This document shows positions 58,292-64,000 of a stretch of 64,000 bases of DNA, piece after piece. The notes beneath the pieces were generated by a model that ran no database searches, was not told the DNA's origin, and saw only the letters and a list, made by a program, of their open reading frames with translations. This stretch comes from Cytobacillus oceanisediminis (GTDB lineage: Bacteria; Bacillota; Bacilli; Bacillales; Cytobacillaceae). The translations under genes were made by a program, and so were the position numbers. The DNA lies in contig NZ_VLKI01000003.1 in the NCBI RefSeq assembly GCF_007830235.1, forward strand, positions 372,001 through 436,000. The letters run 5' to 3'. Position 1 is the first letter of the stretch; each line of letters begins with the position of its first letter.

Positions 58292-59260
58292 ATGCATAAT
58301 GTTCTGATGTTTGTTGACTCGGGAGTCGATGATTCACTTGCGCTAATGTATGCCCTTCAGCATCCGGATATAAATGTTGTTGGCGTAGTTAGTGCATATG
58401 GAAACATCACGAAAGAGCAATCAATCAATAATACTGCCTATTTACTGAAGCTTGCCGGCAGGGAGGACATCCCTGTCATCGCAGGGGCCAGTGGGCCGCT
58501 GTCAGGGGAGACAGCTGTTTTCTATCCCGAAATTCACGGGGAGGAAGGGCTTGGCCCTATACAGCCGCCAGAGGATTTTGAGGGCTTGGATGTATTTGAT
58601 ATCAATAAAGTTATACAGATAGTAAATGAATATAAAAATAATCTCGTAATTGTAGGATTGGGAAGACAAACGGATCTGGCCTTGCCGCTGATACTTTATG
58701 GAAAAGATGCCTATAAGAACGTAAATGCCCTTTATTTAATGGGCGGTGCATTTCTTGTACCCGGAAATGTCACAGCAGAGGCAGAGGCAAATTTTTATGC
58801 AGATCCAATTGCTGCAAATTCAGTTTTGGAAAAGGCAAAAAACATATATCTTTTTCCATTAAACGTGACTAATAAAGCCGTGATTCGTCCCGAAACCATC
58901 AATTTTGTGGCCAATAATACCCAATCACCCTTTAAAGAGTTAATTAAGCCGGCCTATGACTATTACTATGAAGCATATAAAAAACTAGTTCCAGGAATAG
59001 AGGGGGCACCGCTGCATGATGTTCTGGTGTTAAGTGTGCTAACGAATCCTGATATGGTTAAGTATATCCCGAGAAGGGTTACAGTTGAGCTTTTTGGAAG
59101 AGCCAAAGGAAAAAGCATAGCAGACTTTAGGCCGAAACCTGAGGAAGAACCGCCTGAAACACTTGATAACATTGCGATTGAACTAGACGTGGAAAGATTT
59201 GTGATGGATTTTATGGAGGTGTTCCTTTTCCAAACCAATACGAACAACAAAAGCCTTTAA
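58292..59260 (+). CDS. Inosine-uridine preferring nucleoside hydrolase family
   Basis: A 322-aa nucleoside hydrolase fold. The calcium motif DSGVDDSLAL (residues 8-17; normally DTDPGIDDA) opens the protein. AYGNITKEQSINN, LMGGAFLVPGNVTAEAEANFYADP and the final LHDVLVLS (HDP region with the leaving-group His) follow. It should cleave nucleosides to ribose and base; the shortened DxGxDD site makes it a divergent member. ATG 58292 follows GGAGG by 6 nt. The upstream in-frame extension lacks a ribosome site. Confidence 0.9.
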   Translation: MHNVLMFVDSGVDDSLALMYALQHPDINVVGVVSAYGNITKEQSINNTAYLLKLAGREDIPVIAGASGPLSGETAVFYPEIHGEEGLGPIQPPEDFEGLDVFDINKVIQIVNEYKNNLVIVGLGRQTDLALPLILYGKDAYKNVNALYLMGGAFLVPGNVTAEAEANFYADPIAANSVLEKAKNIYLFPLNVTNKAVIRPETINFVANNTQSPFKELIKPAYDYYYEAYKKLVPGIEGAPLHDVLVLSVLTNPDMVKYIPRRVTVELFGRAKGKSIADFRPKPEEEPPETLDNIAIELDVERFVMDFMEVFLFQTNTNNKSL

Positions 59261-59280
59261 CCATCTTAAGGGCTTTTTTA
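59249..59280 (+). terminator. Terminator after nucleoside hydrolase gene
   Basis: AAAGCCTTTAA pairs with TTAAGGGCTTT (one wobble) around a 5-nt loop, then T5. Confidence 0.85.
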
Positions 59281-59351
59281 TTCTTATGAAGGGAATTAGC
59301 CCCTAAGTATAGAAATAGTAGGAAACCATTTGCAAATAAGGAGAGCTCATC

Positions 59352-60218
59352 ATGAATGATATTCTTGTTTTGGGCGGCACACAATTTTTTGGAAAAAAGC
59401 TTGTTGAAAAGCTGCTACTAGAAGGGAAAAAGGTAACAATAGCTACCCGAGGACTTACAAAAGATCCATTCGGTGACAAAGTTGAGCGTTTAATTATAGA
59501 CAGGGAAAATATCAAATCACAGCGTGCTGCTTTTTCGGGGAGGAAATGGAATGTTGTGTATGACCAATCCTGTTTCTCCCCGCAAGAAGCGAAGGCCACT
59601 GCAGAGGCTTTAGATGGAAAGGTGGCACATTATATCTTTACCTCCTCAATGGCTGTCTACGATTTTGGGACATTGCATAAAGAAGGCATTTTAAGCCGGA
59701 ACAATTTTCTTTTACATATAGACCAAGAAATGCTTATAAAGGGTATGAAGGCTATCAGGAAGCCAAGCGTGCTGGGGAAGCAGTCCTATTTGATTACCCG
59801 GGGTTTCAATCATCTTCAGCAAGATTTCCGATCGTAATCGGAACGGATGATTATACAAACCGCCTGAAGTTTCATGTTGAAAAAATCAGGAACGGGCAGC
59901 CAATAGGAATTCATGAACCTGAAGCCAGATATAGCTTTATATTATCTGATGAAGCAGCAGATTTTCTATACAGGGTTGGTGAGACGGGGCTTACCGGAGC
60001 CTTAAATCCAGGAAGCGAAGGAGATATCTCGTTAAGCGAGTTCCTTAGTAAAATTGAAGAAATAACAGGCAATAGTAACAGATGAGATAGAAGCAAATAA
60101 TGCTTCGCCATATGCTCTGCCTGGTTCTTGGTCGATTAATACAGAACGGGTGAAAAGCTTGGGATTTACCTTTTCCGATTTACATGAAATTTTTCATAAC
60201 TTAATCCGATTCTATTAA
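59352..60218 (+). pseudogene. NAD-dependent epimerase-type gene with two frameshifts
   Basis: Reads as an about 289-codon extended SDR/epimerase split over three frames. Frame 1 (59352-59710 region) starts MNDILVLGGTQFFGKKLVE (NAD motif GGTQFFG) and YIFTSSMAVYDFG. A shift near the T4 run at 59705-59714 leads to FSFTYRPRNAYKGYEGYQ and EAKRAGEAVLFDYPGF, continuing to TDDYTNRL and ALNPGSEGDISLSEF. A second shift near 60072-60080 leads to DEIEANNASPYALPGSW and the true end at 60218. AGGAGAG precedes the ATG. The 161-aa frame alone is a truncated product. Confidence 0.85.
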
Positions 60219-60258
60219 ACAAACTAAGAAAAATAAAAAATGTCCTTTAGGTTTGTTA

Positions 60259-60819
60259 ATGATTAATATGAAAGAAAATCCATTTAGTTTCACTAAAAAT
60301 CAACAAAAGCGGAGGCTCTTAACTTTGCTGAAAAGTAAAAAAATTAACCGAATTCTTTCCATAATAGGCATGATCATGGCCATCGCCATTGCTTACAGTG
60401 TTCTAGTTTATTTAAACAAGGAACAGAATACAGCGCGGGTGCAAAAAAGTTCCAAAACTGCAGAAATGGCTGAACAGGACTTGATGTACAGTGATTTAGG
60501 GGATTTTATTGCCTCAAACCATACATTTTATAATGAAACCCTTGGATGGGGCAGAGATCGTTTTGTCAGTTGGTCTAAACAGCGGAAACAAGCTGAATTA
60601 ATTGCAAACTCGCTAAAGAGCCTTTCAGCGGAAAATGAAGATTTGCAGCAGGATTTGAACATGATCGGCAATTTGGCAGAAAAGGTCCAGGGAGGCACGA
60701 AGGATAAGGAAGCCCTTATTAAGCTCCATCGCTTTTTTCATGATCTTGATATTGATTATAACGACTATAAGGATACAACCGATTACTTTGATGTAACGGA
60801 GTATAAAGGGGAAGGTTGA
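60259..60819 (+). CDS. Membrane-anchored protein of unknown function
   Basis: About 186 aa with one membrane helix (about residues 33-53: LSIIGMIMAIAIAYSVLVYL) and an external-type polar domain rich in helices (SDLGDFIASNHTFYNETLGWG, then ENEDLQQDLNMIGNL). It has a long basic N-terminus inside. The start is uncertain: ATG 60259, ATG 60268 or TTG 60253; the ribosome site is poor. No family recognised. No terminator was found right after it. Confidence 0.65.
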   Translation: MINMKENPFSFTKNQQKRRLLTLLKSKKINRILSIIGMIMAIAIAYSVLVYLNKEQNTARVQKSSKTAEMAEQDLMYSDLGDFIASNHTFYNETLGWGRDRFVSWSKQRKQAELIANSLKSLSAENEDLQQDLNMIGNLAEKVQGGTKDKEALIKLHRFFHDLDIDYNDYKDTTDYFDVTEYKGEG

Positions 60820-60867
60820 GAGGCATAACAGTTTTAGAATGATTCAAATGGTGACAAGTTTTTTGTC

Positions 60868-60896
60868 TTGACAGAACAAAATTTATGAGGTAGTAT
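60868..60896 (+). promoter_or_regulatory. Strong SigA promoter without a gene downstream
   Basis: TTGACA (60868-60873), 17-nt spacer, TAGTAT (60891-60896). Transcription would start near 60903. There is no coding frame with a ribosome site before folD's own promoter at 61377. Confidence 0.65.
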
Positions 60897-60902
60897 AGGT
60901 AT

Positions 60903-61334
60903 TGAAGTATTTGAGGTACAATTTTGAAGTCGTGAATTCACTTGAATGTCGGCGCGCCATTGCTCCTTCATTTTGTGTGGAAGTCCGGCTTTTTGTTATG
61001 TTTAATGCTCTTTAGGATTTTGAAAGAGTAGGCATGTGTTTGTAATTAAGAAATAATTTGTGTGGACGGCTATATGTCGAATTTCTTCTTAATCATCTTC
61101 TATAAACCAGACACTTCTCCGTTTTTTACTTCAGTAAGTTTCTTACCATTTTAATTAATTGAAATCTCAGAGAGCATCGATTCGGATAATAATCCGATAT
61201 ACCTGATTCCCGCTGGCGCGGTCTAGGAGCCGCAAGGATGGAAGAGAGGAAGGGCTTTCATTGTTTTAGGTCATAATTAAATAACTCAAATATATCATTA
61301 TTAAGGACAGCATTGTTACTGCTGTCCTTTTTTA
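60903..61334 (+). ncRNA. Candidate untranslated transcript
   Basis: Bounded by the promoter at 60868-60896 and the terminator AAGGACAGCA/TGCTGTCCTT with T6 at about 61301-61332. Hairpins such as TCGGAT/ATCCGA (61192-61207) and GC-rich GCGCGGTCTAGGAGCCGC lie within. No protein of useful length is encoded. It is not recognised as a known RNA family. Confidence 0.4.
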
Positions 61335-61376
61335 TTCTTTTTTTACTTTAAACACGAACGTTTTTGGTAAAAAAAC

Positions 61377-61404
61377 TTGAAACATATGTTTTTTATGGTA
61401 TGAT
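61377..61404 (+). promoter_or_regulatory. Promoter of folD
   Basis: TTGAAA (61377-61382), 16-nt spacer, TATGAT (61399-61404). Transcription would begin just upstream of the ZTP riboswitch. Confidence 0.65.
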
Positions 61405-61429
61405 GACATTATTAGAATAAGAAACCAAA

Positions 61430-61530
61430 TCGCAGTGACTGACGACAATGCGGAATTAACCGCTGGGGAGCTGCGTCTATGTATAGCCGGTCGTCTGGGC
61501 AGAGATAAGGGGTTCCCTTGTCTCTTTTTT
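61430..61530 (+). promoter_or_regulatory. ZTP riboswitch (pfl motif) of folD
   Basis: Conserved pfl-motif parts: a GCGGAATTAACCGC-type hairpin with CCGCTGGGGAGC, and GCCGGTCGTCTGGGCA. The expression platform follows at once: AGAGATAAGGG/CCCTTGTCTCT (one G-U) with T6, an intrinsic terminator (61501-61530). ZTP or ZMP, which build up when folate one-carbon units are short, should allow folD expression. Confidence 0.9.
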
Positions 61531-61593
61531 CATAATTAAATGGAGAAGCCCGTCTGCCTTATTATGCGCTTTTCCATATCTGGAGGGATATGC

Positions 61594-62472
61594 ATGGAAA
61601 ATAAGCTTATACTTGATGGAAACGTTGTCGCAAATCATGTGAAGGTACAATTGAAAGGCAAAATCGCCGAATTGAAATTGAGCGGTGTACAGCCCTGCCT
61701 GGCAACCATTCTGGTGGGGGATGACCCATCATCGGAAACATATGTCAAAATGAAAGGCAATGCCTGTGAAAAGCTCGGAATTATTTCCAAGCGTATTCAT
61801 CTTTCAAAGGATATTGCAACTGAGGAACTTCTTAAGACTATAGCGGAATTAAATGAAGATCCGGCTGTGCATGGAATACTCCTGCAGCATCCAGTGCCTG
61901 GTCATATTGATGAACGCCAAGCATTTGAAGCGATTGCTATCGAAAAAGATGTTGACGGTGTTACTAGTTTGGGGTTCGGACAAACCGCCTTCGGATTTGG
62001 CGAATACCCTTCCTGTACGCCGGCGGCTATTTTAGAAATTATGGACTACTACAAGCTTGGTGCAGATGGACTGCATGCAGTTGTTGTAGGCAGAAGCCCG
62101 ATTCTGGGGAAGCCTGTCTCTGCGCTTCTTCTTAATCGCAACGCTACCGTGACAACATGCCATTCCCATACCCGAAACTTGCCGCAAATCCTTCAGCAGG
62201 CTGATATCGTTATAGCTGCTGTCGGCAAACCTAACTTCATAAAAGGTGAGTGGATCAAAGAAGGAGCCATAATCCTCGATGCTGGCTATAACAAAGGAAA
62301 CATAGGCGATGTTGAATACGTGAGCTGCCACCAGAAAGCTTTTGCTATAACTCCAGTTCCAGGCGGAGTAGGACCGGTTACCATTTCCATGCTTTTAAAG
62401 CATACAGTCCAGGCGGCTGAAAAGGCGAGAAAAAAGAAGGAAGACGCAAATAGTCAATTTGTCACTATTTGA
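61594..62472 (+). CDS. folD: Methylene-THF dehydrogenase/cyclohydrolase FolD
   Basis: A 292-aa bifunctional enzyme of one-carbon metabolism (5,10-methylene- to 10-formyl-tetrahydrofolate). Motifs: SETYVKMKGNACEKLGI with the catalytic Lys, LLQHPVPGHIDE, KDVDGVT, the NADP loop VVVGRSPILGKPVSALLL and PVPGGVGPVTISMLLKHTV. Its C-terminal tail (residues 275-292, KKKEDANSQFVTI) is slightly longer than usual. ATG 61594 follows GGAGGG; the ATG at 61540 lies next to the riboswitch terminator and has no ribosome site. Confidence 0.96.
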   Translation: MENKLILDGNVVANHVKVQLKGKIAELKLSGVQPCLATILVGDDPSSETYVKMKGNACEKLGIISKRIHLSKDIATEELLKTIAELNEDPAVHGILLQHPVPGHIDERQAFEAIAIEKDVDGVTSLGFGQTAFGFGEYPSCTPAAILEIMDYYKLGADGLHAVVVGRSPILGKPVSALLLNRNATVTTCHSHTRNLPQILQQADIVIAAVGKPNFIKGEWIKEGAIILDAGYNKGNIGDVEYVSCHQKAFAITPVPGGVGPVTISMLLKHTVQAAEKARKKKEDANSQFVTI

Positions 62473-62562
62473 AAATGATCGCTTAAAAGATTGACTTATG
62501 ACTATGCGTCGTTTATTATTAGGTTAACGCTGTAAAGTTCGTTATATACTTTTTGGATAAGT

Positions 62563-62626
62563 AGTCGTAGCTGCAAAGAAATGTAGGCGATCGTTCATCC
62601 TCATTTCTGGCGGCTGCGACTTTTTT
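62563..62626 (+). terminator. Long hairpin terminator between folD and csp gene
   Basis: AGTCGTAGC/GCTGCGACT (one G-U) outside and AGAAATG/CATTTCT inside, followed by T6. It either ends folD transcripts or belongs to the 5' region of the cold-shock gene. Confidence 0.65.
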
Positions 62627-62684
62627 ATGTTTAAGTTTATATGGTACATTATAGTGAAAAACAATTTTTCAGGAGGCAACACAA

Positions 62685-62885
62685 ATGAACACAGGTAAAG
62701 TAAAATGGTTTAATGCAGAAAAAGGTTTTGGATTCATCGAATCTTCAGAAGGTCAAGATGTATTCGTACACTTCTCCGCTATCCAAACTGAAGGTTTCAA
62801 AACTTTAGAAGAGGGCCAAGACGTAACTTTCGAAATCGTTGAAGGTAACCGTGGACCTCAAGCTGCAAACGTAACAAAAGCATAA
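62685..62885 (+). CDS. Cold-shock domain protein (Csp)
   Basis: A 66-aa single cold-shock domain that binds single-stranded RNA and DNA. RNP1 is KGFGFIES and RNP2 is VFVHFSAI, with the starting TGKVKWFN and the end [14 protein letters not shown]. It is close to CspB/CspC/CspD of B. subtilis; which one cannot be told. AGGAGG precedes the ATG. It is monocistronic with a strong terminator. Confidence 0.96.
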   Translation: MNTGKVKWFNAEKGFGFIESSEGQDVFVHFSAIQTEGFKTLEEGQDVTFEIVEGNRGPQAANVTKA

Positions 62886-62899
62886 TCTTGCTTAAAATG

Positions 62900-62933
62900 A
62901 GGTGATGCATGTCTAATCATGCATCACCTTTTT
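62900..62933 (+). terminator. Terminator after csp gene
   Basis: AGGTGATGCATG/CATGCATCACCT is a perfect 12-bp stem with a 6-nt loop, then T5. Confidence 0.93.
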
Positions 62934-63109
62934 ACGTTATTTTACTCATCCACTTTGTAGTCTGCATGCATTCCTCTAAACAGATTCTTCCCATCTAACT
63001 GCTTTTTAGGAATAAAACATTTTTCATTTCTTCTAAAATAATTACTTCACTTACAAAATAAAGTTTAAAATTAGTACATTTGGAAATGTAAAAAAGAGAT
63101 ACAAACTGG

Positions 63110-63171
63110 AAAGCCTAGTAACGTAGTGAACATCATCAAATTAAATGTTACGGTCTTTTTCAAAAGGCTTT
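63110..63171 (+). promoter_or_regulatory. Inverted repeat in cshA leader
   Basis: AAAGCCT (63110-63116) pairs with AGGCTTT (63165-63171), with GTAAC/GTTAC (63118-63122 with 63147-63151) inside. It lies just before the cshA ribosome site and could regulate translation. The rest of the 310-bp gap shows nothing clear. Confidence 0.4.
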
Positions 63172-63193
63172 AGTACAAGGAGGAAAATTTATT

Positions 63194-64000
63194 TTGACAA
63201 CTTTTTCAGATTTCGGTTTAAGTAATGAAATAGTAAAAGCCCTTTCCAATATGGGGTTTGAAGAACCAACACCAATACAGGCACAAGCGATTCCTATCGG
63301 TATGCAAGGCAAGGATATGATTGGACAGGCACAAACCGGGACAGGAAAGACAACTGCATTTGGAGTGCCGCTATTAGAACAAATAGATATTAATGAAGGC
63401 ATTCAGGGGCTTGTGCTTGCTCCAACACGTGAGCTAGCTGTCCAGGTAGCTGAAGAATTGAATCGCATTGGACAAGTAAAAGGAGTTAGAACCCTTCCGG
63501 TATATGGCGGCCAGGATATTAATCGCCAAATCCGTGCCCTTAAAAAACACCCGCAAATCATTGCGGCAACACCCGGAAGGCTAATTGACCACATCGAAAG
63601 AAAAACGATCCGTTTAAGCAACATTAAAATGGTTGTTTTGGATGAAGCAGATGAAATGCTTAATATGGGTTTTATTGAGGATATTGAACGAATCCTCAGT
63701 GAAATTAAAGGTGAGCGCCAAACACTTCTTTTCTCTGCTACAATGCCAAGGAGAATTCAGTCTCTTGCGGAAAAATTCATGCAGGAACCTGAAATGGTAA
63801 AAGTAAAAGCAAAAGAAATGACCGTTAAAAATATTGAACAATATTATATGGAAGTGCATGAAAAACAAAAATTTGATGTGCTTTGCAATCTTTTGGATAT
63901 TCAATCTCCGGAATTGGCGATTGTGTTTGGGAGAACAAAAAAACGGGTAGACGAAGTAGTAGAAGGTCTTATTAAAAGGGGTTATTCAGCTGAAGGAATT
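63194..64000 (+). CDS. cshA: DEAD-box RNA helicase CshA (partial)
   Basis: The first 269 codons of a DEAD-box helicase; the gene runs past the window end. Start TTG 63194 ([10 protein letters not shown]) has AAGGAGG 10 nt upstream. Seen in order: Q-motif [11 protein letters not shown], Walker [29 protein letters not shown] and SAT, then the start of RecA domain 2 ([13 protein letters not shown]). In B. subtilis, CshA works in mRNA turnover with the degradosome and in ribosome assembly, especially in the cold; the csp gene next to it fits that theme. Confidence 0.95.
   Translation, partial: MTTFSDFGLSNEIVKALSNMGFEEPTPIQAQAIPIGMQGKDMIGQAQTGTGKTTAFGVPLLEQIDINEGIQGLVLAPTRELAVQVAEELNRIGQVKGVRTLPVYGGQDINRQIRALKKHPQIIAATPGRLIDHIERKTIRLSNIKMVVLDEADEMLNMGFIEDIERILSEIKGERQTLLFSATMPRRIQSLAEKFMQEPEMVKVKAKEMTVKNIEQYYMEVHEKQKFDVLCNLLDIQSPELAIVFGRTKKRVDEVVEGLIKRGYSAEGI

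Overview
The window reads as chromosomal DNA of a low-GC, spore-forming Bacillaceae bacterium. Supporting signs are strong AGGAGG-type ribosome binding sites, frequent TTG and GTG starts, Bacillus-type SigA, SigW, SigB and SigK-like promoters, CcpA (cre) sites, FMN and ZTP riboswitches, and an intrinsic terminator after most genes. Gene order also fits. From position 1 to about 9.4 kb the genes yozE (end only), yodN, yozD, yodL, deoD, yodJ and ctpA run in the order recalled for the yod region of Bacillus subtilis, with spo0M, a glycerophosphodiesterase and several tiny genes set between them. No prophage, CRISPR array, rRNA or complete tRNA was seen.

Layout. 0-10.5 kb: yod cluster, spo0M behind a consensus SigW promoter, a copper-chaperone-like protein, CtpA and a LytR-CpsA-Psr lipoprotein. 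10.6-14.8 kb: methyltransferase, a G3E metal-chaperone GTPase pair, a SigB-type ydaT-like gene and small proteins. 15-18.5 kb: a four-gene envelope signalling operon (beta-propeller lipoprotein, response regulator, histidine kinase, YtkA-like lipoprotein). 19-22.4 kb: CAP-domain secreted protein, GNAT, two Hsp20-like probable spore proteins, an SDR lacking its catalytic Tyr. 22.7-30.5 kb: MATE exporter, MscS channel, GNAT with an unusual structured leader, amidohydrolase, DedA and UppP. 31-39.3 kb: DUF4870 protein behind a SigW promoter, WYL regulator, a yxlEFG-like ABC operon, patatin, subtilase, a frameshifted membrane protein, thioredoxin-like protein. 39.3-44.2 kb: EcsC and the ribDE-BA-H operon under an FMN riboswitch that carries a 150-nt insertion. 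44.3-52.7 kb: purine permease, EAL-HDOD protein, dapF, ligD and ku (bacterial NHEJ), PAP2 phosphatase. 52.8-58 kb: glpP, glpF, glpK, glpD. 58-64 kb: nucleoside hydrolase, a broken epimerase gene, a membrane protein, folD under a ZTP riboswitch, a cold-shock protein and the start of cshA.

The most striking non-coding feature is a family of about ten copies of a roughly 240-bp element with terminal inverted repeats (GGCTCTGTTAAA type). Four copies have exact 8-bp AT-rich target duplications and a fifth a 7/8 match. The copies repeatedly sit in or beside the T-tract of intrinsic terminators or at stop codons. A different repeat has landed inside the variable helix of the FMN riboswitch and can fold as a self-contained rod. 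The glpF and glpD leaders share an element with identical spacing at the base of their terminators, a good candidate for the GlpP target.

Several short genes were found directly in the sequence: small minus-strand proteins at 1.1 and 4.6-4.9 kb, a ydaT-like gene at 12.8 kb and a 52-aa gene at 26.3 kb. Decayed genes are a GNAT remnant at 7.3 kb and an epimerase with two frameshifts at 59.4-60.2 kb. Family names rest on motifs and recall of known proteins; no database search was possible.
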